Positions 17,829 through 26,434 of a DNA stretch of 64,000 nt are shown one piece after another. A program made the position numbers and the translations under genes. A model generated the notes under the pieces. The model was not told where the DNA came from, made no database searches, and saw nothing but the letters and a program-made list of their open reading frames with translations. Position 1 is the stretch's first letter, and each line of letters begins with the position of its first letter. This stretch comes from Glutamicibacter sp. PS. GTDB lineage: Bacteria; Actinomycetota; Actinomycetes; Actinomycetales; Micrococcaceae. Location: positions 2,793,610 through 2,857,609 of the forward strand of contig JANCMB010000001.1 of the NCBI GenBank assembly GCA_031317595.1. The letters are read 5' to 3'.

Positions 17829-18460
17829 TGCTGCTCTCCGTTCGTGGAGGTCTCTTCTGGGCGTAGGAGCCCGGCGGCCAATAGGCCGATGGCGTGGATT
17901 TGGGCTTCGACCGCTTCTGGGTCGGTGGCGGCGCGGGTACCGGCGGCGCGCAGGGCCCCGTTGAGCGTATTGGCCAGCGCGTCGGTGTCGGCACCAGGGA
18001 CGAGGCGGCCCTCCTGTTGCGCCAGAATCAGGTCATCGCGGATGAAGTTTTCGAAGGACCTCGAGGCGGTTCCGGTGACTCCGGCGAGCACCGGCGCGAG
18101 GTCCGGACCCATGATGCCGTAGAAGCGTCCACGGGGGTCGGCGCTGGCTTCGGTCAGAGCTCGTGCCAAGGCACGAGTGCGTTCCACCAGCCCTTCGGCT
18201 TCTTCGCGCAGTTCCGCACCACGGTGTAGGACGGCTTCAGCCAAGCGCAGGTAGACCGCGCGGACGATTTCTTCGCGGCCGCCGGGAAAGTGGGCGTAGA
18301 TGGTGCCGCGGGCGATCCCTGCGAGTCCGGCGATTTTTTCGAGTGCGGTGCCCGCGTAGCCGCCATCGCTGAGCAATTGCGCAGCAGCGTCCATGATGTC
18401 GTTTCGGGTCCGCAACCGGTTGCGTTCGCGTTGGCTGGTGATCGCAGGAATCTGGCTCAT
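17825..18460 (-). CDS. TetR/AcrR family transcriptional regulator
   Basis: 211 aa from the ATG at 18460, chosen because GAGG lies five bases upstream and the sequence just after it (MSQIPAITSQRERNRLRTRNDIM) begins the usual TetR N-terminus; a longer frame reaches 18547 through the operator. The HTH is about residues 20-65 (TALEKIAGLAGIARGTIYAHFPGGREEIV), followed by an all-helical ligand domain. Probably an autorepressor that also controls the divergent kinase operon through the 12-bp inverted repeat at 18534-18582. It is co-transcribed with the downstream aminotransferase (ATGA overlap). Confidence 0.9.
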   Translation of the reverse strand: MSQIPAITSQRERNRLRTRNDIMDAAAQLLSDGGYAGTALEKIAGLAGIARGTIYAHFPGGREEIVRAVYLRLAEAVLHRGAELREEAEGLVERTRALARALTEASADPRGRFYGIMGPDLAPVLAGVTGTASRSFENFIRDDLILAQQEGRLVPGADTDALANTLNGALRAAGTRAATDPEAVEAQIHAIGLLAAGLLRPEETSTNGEQQ

Positions 18461-18533
18461 GAGTCCTCGGAAGATTCGAAGGGGCGTGGCCTGGGTCGGA
18501 CGACCCGTTGGCACCAGCATAACCAGAAAAACT

Positions 18534-18582
18534 AAAAAGTTGAACACTCTGTACTGTTGACAAACACTCTGTTCAACTTTTT
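18534..18582. promoter_or_regulatory. TetR-type operator with embedded promoter
   Basis: Perfect 12-bp inverted repeat AAAAAGTTGAAC (18534-18545) / GTTCAACTTTTT (18571-18582). The sequence AACACTCTGT also occurs twice inside it as a direct repeat. A consensus -35 TTGACA (18557-18562), 17-bp spacer and -10-like TTTACT (18580-18585) for the rightward operon overlap the right arm, so repressor binding would block it. It lies between the TetR gene and the kinase gene. Confidence 0.75.
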
Positions 18583-18632
18583 ACTGAATATGACCACCAT
18601 CACAGATTTAGCCACGCACCCGAAAGGGCTCC

Positions 18633-19655
18633 ATGATCTCCGCCAGCGCCGCCGAAGCCGCACTCCGGACCGTTCTCCCCCGCTATGGGATCGAGGATTC
18701 GGCCGAACTTGACCTGGTCAAATACCGCGAGAATTACGTCTTCCGGGTGACCACAAACCATGGACACGCCTATGCGGCCCGCATCCACCGCGTGGGCTAT
18801 CACAGCAACGCGGAACTTAACTCGGAAGCCAAGTACCTATTGGAGCTCTCCCACTATGGTTTGCGGGTGCCACAGCTGGTCGCCACCACCGATGGTGCTG
18901 CCAATTGCAGCCACGGAACTGCCGAGACCGAGGTCGTGATCGATCTACAGCACTGGATCGAAGATGCCGCGCCCATGGGCGACATTGTTGCCGCCCTCGA
19001 TTGCGACCCATCCTTGAGCGAGGATGACTTCCATGCTCTGGGCCGCGAACTCGGTCGACTTCATCGGGCCTGCATGAGTATAGGTGTGCCGGAAGACTTC
19101 ACTCGTGGCGCTTGGGACGCCGACGGACTAGCCGGATCGGCCCCACTGTGGGGTGACCCGACGAAGCTGCCAACCCTGGAATCCGGCGAACGCGAGATGA
19201 TCGCCGCGGCAATGCAAAGACTTCATCGCCGGCTACAGCAACTACCGCGCGACGCGGCCCATTTCGGCGTGATCCATGCAGACCTGACCCCAGAAAACGT
19301 GCTGATCAGCGGCACTGACCCCACGCTGATCGACTTCGATGACTTCGGTACCGGATGGCACCTATTCGATCTGGTCACCGTGCTTTTCTTCTACTCCCGC
19401 CACCCGCTGCTCAACGAGTACCGCCGGGGTCTCGAGGCCGGATACCGCTCCGAACGCCCGGGGCTGCCCGACGATTTCTTCGACCCTTGGGAGTACCTGT
19501 TGGTCGCTCGCGGACTGACCTACCTCGGCTGGGCCGCCGAGCGGCACGGAGATGAGGAAGCCAGCTTCATCGAACAGCGCGTGGTTCCCGTAGTACTCGA
19601 ACTTATTGCACGCCAGCACACCACTCCCGTTGCCAACACCGGAGGCCGAGCATGA
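18633..19655 (+). CDS. APH/choline-kinase-fold phosphotransferase
   Basis: 340-aa ATP-dependent small-molecule kinase. The catalytic loop VIHADLTPENVLI carries the base Asp217 and Asn222; the Mg-binding strand is LIDFDDFG (Asp234/Asp236), followed by WHLFDL. This is the homoserine-kinase II/hydroxylysine-kinase-like branch rather than a resistance enzyme, judging by the motif style; that is a judgement by eye. First gene of a four-gene operon (kinase, SDR, amidohydrolase, MFS), facing a class-III PLP enzyme. Likely phosphorylates an amino alcohol or hydroxylated amino acid before the PLP step. Confidence 0.85.
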   Translation: MISASAAEAALRTVLPRYGIEDSAELDLVKYRENYVFRVTTNHGHAYAARIHRVGYHSNAELNSEAKYLLELSHYGLRVPQLVATTDGAANCSHGTAETEVVIDLQHWIEDAAPMGDIVAALDCDPSLSEDDFHALGRELGRLHRACMSIGVPEDFTRGAWDADGLAGSAPLWGDPTKLPTLESGEREMIAAAMQRLHRRLQQLPRDAAHFGVIHADLTPENVLISGTDPTLIDFDDFGTGWHLFDLVTVLFFYSRHPLLNEYRRGLEAGYRSERPGLPDDFFDPWEYLLVARGLTYLGWAAERHGDEEASFIEQRVVPVVLELIARQHTTPVANTGGRA

Positions 19656-20458
19656 ACCCGGAATTGACCGAACACTCCCCCGTCGCCCTGATTTCTGGTG
19701 GCGGCACCGGCATCGGCCGTGCCGCCGCACACCGGTTGCGTGCCGAGGGTTACCGGGTGGTGCTTACCGGCCGCCGCGCCGAGCCGCTCGAGGCGGCCGC
19801 CGCAGAGATCGATGCCTTGGCGCTGCCAGGCGACATGACCGACACCGACAGCACCGAATCCGTGGTGCGGCGCACCCTCGAAACCTATGGTCGGATCGAT
19901 GCGGTGCTGGCCAACGCGGGCGGACACGGCTTTTCTACCGTGGTGGACACCGAAGATAGCTCCTGGGCTGCAAGCCTGGATGCGAATCTGACCACCGCTT
20001 TCAAGCTCTGTCGCGCGGCCCTGCCGCATCTGGTAGAAACCGGTGGACGGATCGTCGTGGTCTCCTCACTGGCCGGCATTGCCGCTGGACCCTCGGTGGC
20101 CGGTTACACGGTGGGCAAGCATGCATTGATCGGACTCACCCGGTCGATGGCCCGCGATTACGGCAAGCGTGGGGTACGCGTCAATGCCATCTGCCCCGGC
20201 TGGGTACGCACGGATATGGCCGACGCGGAAATGGATGAGCTCTCCAGTGCCATGGGGTTGCCGGATCGGGCCGCCGCCTACGCCAAGGTCACCGAGAATG
20301 TCCCGCTGGGCCGCCCGGCCGATCCAGAAGAGATCGCGGGAACCGTGGCCTTCCTGCTCGGACGGGACTCGAGCTACATCACCGGTGCCACCCTCGTCGT
20401 TGACGGCGGGGCCCACATGGTCGATCTGCCCACCATTTCCTTCGACGCCCTGTCCTAA
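19652..20458 (+). CDS. Short-chain dehydrogenase/reductase (SDR)
   Basis: 268-aa NAD(P)-dependent oxidoreductase of the classical SDR family. Cofactor loop GGGTGIG (16-22), NAG (88-90), active-site Ser at about 139, Tyr152 and Lys156 (YTVGK), and the C-terminal TGATLVVDGG block are all present. The ATG overlaps the stop of the kinase gene (ATGA), so it is translationally coupled. Probably oxidises or reduces a hydroxyl intermediate of the pathway encoded by this operon; the exact substrate is unknown. Confidence 0.92.
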   Translation: MNPELTEHSPVALISGGGTGIGRAAAHRLRAEGYRVVLTGRRAEPLEAAAAEIDALALPGDMTDTDSTESVVRRTLETYGRIDAVLANAGGHGFSTVVDTEDSSWAASLDANLTTAFKLCRAALPHLVETGGRIVVVSSLAGIAAGPSVAGYTVGKHALIGLTRSMARDYGKRGVRVNAICPGWVRTDMADAEMDELSSAMGLPDRAAAYAKVTENVPLGRPADPEEIAGTVAFLLGRDSSYITGATLVVDGGAHMVDLPTISFDALS

Positions 20459-20474
20459 CTTTTCGGGAGTACCT

Positions 20475-22136
20475 ATGAGCGATACAACCCTCGTTTATAC
20501 CAACGCCACCGTGCACACGATGGATGCCGAGCTGAGCACCGTAGATGCTTTCGCGGTAGCCGATGGCCGGATCGTGGCCACCTGCGAGCGCGCCCATGCG
20601 CTGCTGGCCGAGGGTGCCGAGTCGGTGGATCTGGGCGGACGCACCGTTCTACCCGGGCTGATCGATGCCCACATTCACCACGCGCAGGGCGGGAAGAAGG
20701 CGCTCTTCGACTTCAATATCCCACCCACCGCCGGCCTCGAGGAAATCTTGCAGGCCATTGGGCGGGCCGTGGCCGAACTGCCCGAGGGGGCTTGGCTCAC
20801 CGGTGGTTCCGTCGGTTCGGGTCTTATCGACCAGGTCAACAGCGCACAGACTCTGGCCCGTCTGGATGAAATCAGTGCCGGGCATCCGGTGTTGCTCACC
20901 GATGATTCGATCCATAACCGTTGGGCGAACTCGGCGGCCATGGAGCTGGCAGGGATCGATGCCATTACGCCCGACCCGGAGGGCGGCCAGATCTGCCGTG
21001 ACGCAAAAGGCCAGCCCACCGGATGGCTGGTGGAAGCTGCGGGCATGATGGCCGAGAAAGCCAAGGAACGCGTTGCCCCTTTCGGGCTGGATAAGCTCAT
21101 GGAAGCCAGCGCGCAGGGCGTGGCCGAATGCAACTCCTTCGGCATCACGGGCTTTCAGGACGCGGCCACTTCGCAGCAGATTATGCAGGCGGTGCACCGA
21201 CTGGATACCGAGGGGCGGCTAAACGCCTGGGTGGTCTCCTCCACTCCGGTGGAGGAGTTCATCTTCGGATTCGACCCGGTGGGCCAAGAGGTTATCGAGG
21301 CCATGCCAGACACCGCCAGCGAGCATCACCGCCCGACCTTCATCAAGATCTTCCTCGACGGGGTGCCACCGACGCGTACCGCCGCCTTCCTCAACCCCTA
21401 TAAGGGCATGAGCGAATCGGACCCGTGCTCCCACGGGAAGATGACCATGAGCCAGGACAAATTGGCCGGATGGTTGCTGCGCACCGCCGCACTAGGCGTG
21501 GGAGCCAAAATCCATTGCACCGGTGATGCCTCGGTACGCGCGGTACTCGACGCCGTCGCCCAGGTGCGTGCCGCCGGGTACGCGCACGTGCGGTACCAGG
21601 TGGCTCACGGCCAGTTCATTGCCACCGAAGACCTGCCACGCTTTGCCGAGTTGAACGTCTCGGCAGATATCTCCCCGGCCATCTGGTATCCGGGAGTCAT
21701 CGCCGAAACCTTCCACGAGGTACTCGACGAACCACAGGCCAGTGAGGTGCAACCCAACCGGCTGCTGCTCGAACACGGGGCCCGGATCGCCGCCGGCAGT
21801 GACTGGCCGGTTGCCCCAACACCCAACCCGTGGCCGGCCATCTACGGACTGGTTACCCGCAAGGATCCCAGCGGGAGCTTTCCGGGAACCCTTTGGGCGG
21901 AACAGGCCATGACCATCTCCGAGGCGCTGGTCTCCTACACCCGAGCCGCCGCGGAGGCCGCCGGACTGGAGGACGTCACCGGCAGCCTCGAGGTGGGCAA
22001 ATCGGCCGACTTCATCGTGCTTCCCATCGACCCGATGCACTGCCCCATCGAGCAGGTCATCGAGCTTCGCCCCGAGGCCACCTATTTCGCCGGCCGCCGC
22101 GTTTACACGGCCGTTGCGGACACAGCGCGCGGCTAA
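20475..22136 (+). CDS. YtcJ-like amidohydrolase (Amidohydro_3)
   Basis: 553-aa metal-dependent hydrolase with a TIM barrel, of the N-substituted formamide deformylase/YtcJ group. His66-x-His68 in GLIDAHIHH gives the first metal ligands; the C-terminal GSDWPVAP and GSLEVGKSADFIVL blocks are typical. The start is the ATG at 20475 with GGGAG six bases upstream; the open frame reaches further left only because it shadows the SDR gene. It hydrolyses an amide or similar bond of the pathway substrate; which one is unknown. Confidence 0.88.
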   Translation: MSDTTLVYTNATVHTMDAELSTVDAFAVADGRIVATCERAHALLAEGAESVDLGGRTVLPGLIDAHIHHAQGGKKALFDFNIPPTAGLEEILQAIGRAVAELPEGAWLTGGSVGSGLIDQVNSAQTLARLDEISAGHPVLLTDDSIHNRWANSAAMELAGIDAITPDPEGGQICRDAKGQPTGWLVEAAGMMAEKAKERVAPFGLDKLMEASAQGVAECNSFGITGFQDAATSQQIMQAVHRLDTEGRLNAWVVSSTPVEEFIFGFDPVGQEVIEAMPDTASEHHRPTFIKIFLDGVPPTRTAAFLNPYKGMSESDPCSHGKMTMSQDKLAGWLLRTAALGVGAKIHCTGDASVRAVLDAVAQVRAAGYAHVRYQVAHGQFIATEDLPRFAELNVSADISPAIWYPGVIAETFHEVLDEPQASEVQPNRLLLEHGARIAAGSDWPVAPTPNPWPAIYGLVTRKDPSGSFPGTLWAEQAMTISEALVSYTRAAAEAAGLEDVTGSLEVGKSADFIVLPIDPMHCPIEQVIELRPEATYFAGRRVYTAVADTARG

Positions 22137-22165
22137 GCCCCGCCCGAACTCAGTTAGGCAATGAC

Positions 22166-23341
22166 ATGTCCATATCCACTCGCACCACCGAACGAAATAT
22201 CTACATCTACATCGCGGCGATCTCCGCCGTGCTCAACGCGGTCCTCCTCGTCGCTCCGATTTTGGCTTCCAAGCTCAGCGCCGATCTGGGGCTGGAGCCG
22301 GCTCAGGTTGGTTTGATCGCGTCCGTGGAACTTGGTTGCTTCTCGCTGGCCACCGTGCCGGCCTTCCTGTGGCTACGCAAGGTCAATATCCGCAAACTCA
22401 CCTTCTGGTGCCTGCTGGTGGTGATCACCGGTAACGTGCTGTCCTCGATGACCGATAGTTTCGGCTCCTTGCTCGCGGTCCGTGCGGTCACCTCGTTCGC
22501 CGCCGGTTCCATCATTGTGGTGATCCTGTCGCTCAGCGCCAAGGCCGCCAACCCCTCGCGGGCCTACGGTCTGTTTGTGGTCAGCCAGCTGGCCATGGGC
22601 GCGATCATTCTCTTTCTGTTCCCGGTGATCTACGCGCAGCGTTCCGTCTCGGCCGTGTACCTGACCCTTGCGGCGCTCGCCGCGCTGTGCCTGTTCTGCA
22701 CGCTCTGCGTCAAGGGCAACGAACTCCACGCGGTGCCCGGTGAGCGCGCCGCCGTTCAGCGTCGCGTCTTCCCCTTCGCCTGCGCGCTGATCGCGGTGCT
22801 CGGCTTCTACGTAGCCCTAGGCGGCGTTTGGACCTTCATGGGTCAGATTGCGATCGCCTCGCAGATCCCACTGGACACCGCTTCGAGCATGATTGGTATC
22901 GCCACCCTCTTCGGTGTCGCGGCCTCCTTCGTCAGCACCTTGGTCGGCGAAAACTCGCGGGCCCGCTACTTCGTGCTCGGTGGCTTCGTGCTGATGGGCA
23001 TCTCCATCGCGTTCCTCTACGGGATGCCCGGGCTGATTCGTTTCGTGCTGGCGGCCGTGCTGTTCAAGATCGCGTGGAGCTGGTTGCTTCCCTTCTTGCT
23101 GGCCGAGGTCTCCCGCGTGGGTGGCCCGCAGGTTATGAACGCCACCAATATGGTCATCGGTGGCGGATTGGCCATCGGTCCTATGCTTGCCGGCACCATC
23201 CTTCAGACCACCGGCAGCTTCACTGTCATGCTCACCGTGGCCCTGAGCATCCTGGCCGTGGCGGTCCTGGCTTCGCTGGTGGTCTTCCGGGCGGCGAATG
23301 TCTCGGCCGACGAACCCGAGCAACAGTCGGTGACGGCCTAA
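22166..23341 (+). CDS. MFS transporter
   Basis: 391-aa inner-membrane permease with about 12 hydrophobic segments, of the major facilitator superfamily. Start placed at ATG 22166 (MSISTRTTERN), giving the normal short N-terminus; the longer frame shadows the amidohydrolase. Last gene of the kinase-SDR-amidohydrolase operon, ended by the strong hairpin at 23350. Most likely imports the substrate handled by this operon. No substrate-specific motif is recognisable. Confidence 0.85.
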   Translation: MSISTRTTERNIYIYIAAISAVLNAVLLVAPILASKLSADLGLEPAQVGLIASVELGCFSLATVPAFLWLRKVNIRKLTFWCLLVVITGNVLSSMTDSFGSLLAVRAVTSFAAGSIIVVILSLSAKAANPSRAYGLFVVSQLAMGAIILFLFPVIYAQRSVSAVYLTLAALAALCLFCTLCVKGNELHAVPGERAAVQRRVFPFACALIAVLGFYVALGGVWTFMGQIAIASQIPLDTASSMIGIATLFGVAASFVSTLVGENSRARYFVLGGFVLMGISIAFLYGMPGLIRFVLAAVLFKIAWSWLLPFLLAEVSRVGGPQVMNATNMVIGGGLAIGPMLAGTILQTTGSFTVMLTVALSILAVAVLASLVVFRAANVSADEPEQQSVTA

Positions 23342-23349
23342 TTCTCCTA

Positions 23350-23398
23350 ACGCAGCATGCCCACCCTCACCAGGATGGTCAGGGTGGGCATGCTGCGT
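23350..23398 (+). terminator. Long hairpin terminator after the MFS gene
   Basis: Perfect 18-bp stem: ACGCAGCATGCCCACCCT (23350-23367) with AGGGTGGGCATGCTGCGT (23381-23398) and a 13-base loop. Lies 8 bases after the stop; no T-run follows. Confidence 0.75.
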
Positions 23399-23538
23399 GC
23401 GTACGAGAATCGGGCCAGTGGCTATTCGTCGCGTTGGCTGAACACTTTGTGGGCCGCTCGATCCGCCTTGTTTGAGTGCAAGGGCACGGGCCACGAAGTG
23501 GGTTAGCGGTGCCCGTGCGAGACACATATATTCCGAAT

Positions 23539-23676
23539 CTATGCCCGAGAGACACCCATGTAGGGCACGCGGTGGATGAGGGCTCCCTGGTCGTCCAGGA
23601 CCCGGACATTGCGAGCATTTCCGAGCTTGCGCCTAGTGGTGGCGCGCCCGTCGACGGTCGTGCCACCACTAGGCAT
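23539..23676 (-). CDS. Possible 45-aa hypothetical protein
   Basis: ATG at 23676 to TAG at 23539, reading MPSGGTTVDGRATTRRKLG then RNVRVLDDQGALIHRVPY. Codons have the G/C-ending bias of the neighbours. Its 5' third coincides with a 13-bp inverted repeat. No Shine-Dalgarno is obvious and no family is recognised, so it may be chance. Confidence 0.2.
   Translation of the reverse strand: MPSGGTTVDGRATTRRKLGNARNVRVLDDQGALIHRVPYMGVSRA
23631..23674. repeat. 13-bp inverted repeat, 18-base loop
   Basis: GCCTAGTGGTGGC (23631-23643) and GCCACCACTAGGC (23662-23674) are perfect complements; the loop contains the palindrome CGTCGACG. It may be a terminator, a regulator site or a mobile-element end. No duplicate copy was seen in the window. 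Confidence 0.45.
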
Positions 23677-23830
23677 GTCCAGCAAAACTGAATACCAAAA
23701 TGGGACTCCTCACCCTAACGCGCTGGGATCTTCCTAAACTGAAGGAAATATTTGGTATTCCATTTCTGGATATTTGCTTGCGATCCCCGTAAGATGGGCC
23801 GCAATCACCTCCCTGAAAGGCGTAACCATC

Positions 23831-25165
23831 ATGTGCGAACACGACCACAGCACCGGGCCGGTCCCGACCGCAAAACTTGAACGACGACATGTCCTTGCCG
23901 GGGCCGCAGCGCTGGCCGGGCTCGGACTTGCCGGCATGGTGCCCGGGGTAGCCCAGGCCGCCGAACACACCGGCAAGGGTGCTCCGGCACATGCGAAAAA
24001 CCGCGCCGAAACCACTCCGCTCATTATCGAGGGTGGTTCGCTGATCGATCCGGCCACCGGAAACCTCGTCGAAGACGCCGTGGTGGTGCTGGCCGGAGGG
24101 ATCGTCCAGGCCGTGGGCACGCGCGACGAGACTCGCAAGGCCGTGGCCAGCTACTCCGCGAACGCGACGCGAATCGACGCGCAGGGCAAGTTCATCCTGC
24201 CCGGATTCGTCGACGCCCACGTTCACGCCCAAGCGTTCGAGGATGCTGCGTTGATCCTCAGCCACGGTGCCACCACGGTGCGCAGCGGCTCAACGAGTTT
24301 CTACCAGGACATCGCCTTGGCCAAGGTCCCCAACTACGCGCCGGGGTTGACCCCGCGCATGCATGCGGCCGGGCTCTTCGTCTCCCCGGATCAGTCCGAC
24401 TCGATCCTGGCCGACCCGGATCTGGCGCCCCTAGCCGCACACCGTCACGCGATCACCGATCCGAAGGACCTGGCTTACCTCACCGGCGTGAACATCGCCC
24501 GCGGCGCAACGGTTATTAAAACGCGCGCCAACCCGCGTGCTGGTCTGGCCGAACAGGACCCATTGGAGCTGGTCTATGATCGCGAGCAGTTGGCGTCGAT
24601 CGTCCATGCCGCTAAGGGCGCGGGCGTGCTGTGCCACAGTTACAGCGCCGAAGGCATCGCCGGGGCGGTGGCCGCTGGCGTGAAGAGCATCGAGCATGGC
24701 GTATTCATGGATGAGCAAACCATGGTGCGCATGGCCCAGCAGGGTACGTACTTCACCCCTACTCTGTATGGCATCGCCGGCATGGCCAACTCCAGCGATC
24801 CGGTACTGGCCGAACGCGGGCGCGAATACGGCCCCGTGCTCGCCGAAGCCGCCCGGGCGGCTAATGAGTTGGGTGTAACCGTGATCGGCGGCACCGATTC
24901 CTTCGGCACCGACGTCACCCCGGTCGGCGCCGAGGCCAAGGCGCTGGCCGACGCTGGGCTGGGCACGCTCAAGGCGTTGCAGTCCATCACGACCGCCCCG
25001 GCCAAACTGCTCGGCGTCGACACTCGCGGTGTGGGCCGACTGGTTCGCCGCGGCGTTGCCGATGTGGTGCTGCTGGGTTCGAACCCGCTAGAAAGCGCAG
25101 CCGCACTGGTGGATGTGCACACCGTGGTGGCGCAGGGCGCGATTGTTCGCAACGACGCAGCTTAG
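23831..25165 (+). CDS. Tat-exported amidohydrolase (imidazolonepropionase-like)
   Basis: 444 aa from ATG at 23831. The N-terminus has a twin-arginine signal: basic part, R18-R19 in LERRHVLAG, hydrophobic stretch and AQA cleavage site at about 43. The mature part is a metal-dependent amidohydrolase: LIDPATG, H130-V-H132 in GFVDAHVHAQ, a Lys in GATVIKTRANP, and HS/SIEHG His motifs before GTDSFGTD. The IGGTD/GVGRLVRRGVADVVLL end is typical of prolidase/imidazolonepropionase-type members. Folded export suggests it acts outside the membrane on an external amide or lactam. Ended by the 25176 hairpin. Confidence 0.88.
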   Translation: MCEHDHSTGPVPTAKLERRHVLAGAAALAGLGLAGMVPGVAQAAEHTGKGAPAHAKNRAETTPLIIEGGSLIDPATGNLVEDAVVVLAGGIVQAVGTRDETRKAVASYSANATRIDAQGKFILPGFVDAHVHAQAFEDAALILSHGATTVRSGSTSFYQDIALAKVPNYAPGLTPRMHAAGLFVSPDQSDSILADPDLAPLAAHRHAITDPKDLAYLTGVNIARGATVIKTRANPRAGLAEQDPLELVYDREQLASIVHAAKGAGVLCHSYSAEGIAGAVAAGVKSIEHGVFMDEQTMVRMAQQGTYFTPTLYGIAGMANSSDPVLAERGREYGPVLAEAARAANELGVTVIGGTDSFGTDVTPVGAEAKALADAGLGTLKALQSITTAPAKLLGVDTRGVGRLVRRGVADVVLLGSNPLESAAALVDVHTVVAQGAIVRNDAA

Positions 25166-25175
25166 CGCGACTTTA

Positions 25176-25211
25176 GGCCGGACCGGCGGACTCTCTTCCG
25201 CCGGTCCGGCC
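25176..25211. terminator. Bidirectional hairpin terminator
   Basis: Perfect 14-bp stem GGCCGGACCGGCGG / CCGCCGGTCCGGCC with an 8-base loop, between the convergent amidohydrolase and lipoprotein genes. Confidence 0.75.
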
Positions 25212-25226
25212 GTCGCAATCCACTAC

Positions 25227-25706
25227 CTACTTTTTCTTCTTAGTCTCGAAGGCCGGCGTAGTGGCCGAGCATTCAACAGGCTTGCCCGGTGCACCGGTTT
25301 TCTTGGCCAGCTCGCGCTCGCCATCCAATAGAATTCGGCAGGTCGCCTTCGCGCCCTTGCCCGGGGTCGCGCTGATCCGGGCATCCGCCTCTGCGGTCAC
25401 CATCGCATCCTTCGTCCAGCTGGCCTTGGCCGCGTTCGACGCGCTGTTCGTGGTGGCTGCCTCCCCAACCGGCACGTTGCTCGAGGACTCACCACGCGAG
25501 GGCGCATCTAGGTAGCTGACCTCGGTGAGTCGATTAATGTCCTTGCCTTCGACCGTGACCTCGTAGGTCACCGACCACGCATCTGCGGTCTGCTTCTTCA
25601 GAAAGTCCGACGCCCCGCAGGCGGTAAGGCTCAGCCCGAGCGCCAGAATCGAACCGGTGGCCAACAGTCGGCGTCCGCGGCGGGCGGTGGTCGTTGAGGT
25701 AGTCAT
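25227..25706 (-). CDS. MmpS-like lipoprotein
   Basis: 159-aa predicted lipoprotein from ATG at 25706 (a GTG at 25724 is also in frame). Basic n-region (TARRGRRLL), hydrophobic h-region and lipobox LTAC. The mature domain follows the MmpS/small beta-sandwich pattern: SVTYEVTVEG, SYLDAPSRGES, then WTKDAMVTAEADARISATPG and ATCRILLDGERE. Anchored outside the membrane; MmpS proteins accompany transporters in mycobacteria, but no MmpL is nearby. The lipoprotein gene at 25740 lies 34 bp upstream and is probably in the same transcript. The very Lys-rich C-terminus (TKKKK) is notable. Confidence 0.7.
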   Translation of the reverse strand: MTTSTTTARRGRRLLATGSILALGLSLTACGASDFLKKQTADAWSVTYEVTVEGKDINRLTEVSYLDAPSRGESSSNVPVGEAATTNSASNAAKASWTKDAMVTAEADARISATPGKGAKATCRILLDGERELAKKTGAPGKPVECSATTPAFETKKKK

Positions 25707-25739
25707 TGATAGAACTTCTTTCACTGAGGTGGGCGGCGA

Positions 25740-26243
25740 CTAGCGCTTGAGGTTAGGGGTGAAGGCGTAGAGGTAGCCGTCAGACTGGCTCACCCACCAC
25801 TTGCCGCACAGATCGGTGGCTTGGGACTCGGTGCCCTCGGGGTAAAAATCTGCCTTCAGCGTCGCTGCCGATTCCTGCTTTTCGGCCAGTTCTTGCGGGG
25901 TGAATTTGCCTCCCGTTGTGCTGTCTTCGTGCTTCAAGGCTTTGACCCGCTCCTCGACGGTTGGCTTACCCTTTGTGGCCATCGCAGTACAGGTCTTGGG
26001 CAACTTGCCGTCGTAGGTCGCGCGGACTATGCGCTCGTTGTTTGTGGTGGACTGCTTGATCTGCACGTCCGTAGCGTCATCTGGAATCCAGTTGGCTACG
26101 ACCTTGGCGCTTTTGCCCTCTGCGGCGGTGGCGTAGCTGTGAGTTTCGGTGTGATCGGAAGCGATGGAGCACCCGGTCATGGCCAGGGCGCCACCGAGCG
26201 CCAGCACGGAAAGTCCTAGTTTGGAGGCTTGTTTCATCGTCAT
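25740..26243 (-). CDS. Predicted membrane lipoprotein of unknown function
   Basis: 167 aa with a signal peptide (KQASKLGLSVLALGGALAM) and lipobox MTGC, so it is predicted to be lipid-anchored on the outer face of the membrane. The mature part includes the VVANWIPDDATDVQIKQSTT segment, a Cys pair (KTCTAM and DLCGKWW) that could form a disulphide, and a Trp-rich end. First gene of a two-lipoprotein unit with 25227-25706. Family not recognised. Start ATG at 26243; MK follows three codons later and is an alternative. Confidence 0.75.
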   Translation of the reverse strand: MTMKQASKLGLSVLALGGALAMTGCSIASDHTETHSYATAAEGKSAKVVANWIPDDATDVQIKQSTTNNERIVRATYDGKLPKTCTAMATKGKPTVEERVKALKHEDSTTGGKFTPQELAEKQESAATLKADFYPEGTESQATDLCGKWWVSQSDGYLYAFTPNLKR

Positions 26244-26434
26244 AGTTCAAGACTAGAAAATCCGATTTATCTTCTCGCGCCCCGTACGGTTGATTTGCCT
26301 GGAGCGCCTCTCCACCCCGGGTATGAGCCATAGCGGCCCTCACCTACACCACGCCGTTGACCGCCACGGGAATCCGCAGAAGTAGGGCCCTGCGGACCAC
26401 TTCGAGGGCACTGAATCATAGGTCCGCCCATTGC

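Larger units (their letters stand above)
23399..23830. other. Hairpin-rich intergenic region
   Basis: No confident gene in about 430 bases. Holds two further inverted repeats (GCACGGGC at 23484 with GCCCGTGC at 23511; GCCTAGTGGTGGC at 23631 with its complement ending at 23674) and a 45-codon minus-strand frame. The A+T-rich part from about 23690 to 23790 probably contains the promoter of the following gene. Confidence 0.4.

Noticed and set aside
20169-20474. N-terminal extension of the amidohydrolase at 20475
   Set aside because: It shadows the SDR gene in another frame and has no Shine-Dalgarno; the ATG at 20475 has both a ribosome site and the family start.
23379-23691. Overlapping short frames on both strands after the MFS gene
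   Set aside because: They cover hairpins and lack starts with ribosome sites; only the 45-codon minus frame was kept, at low confidence.
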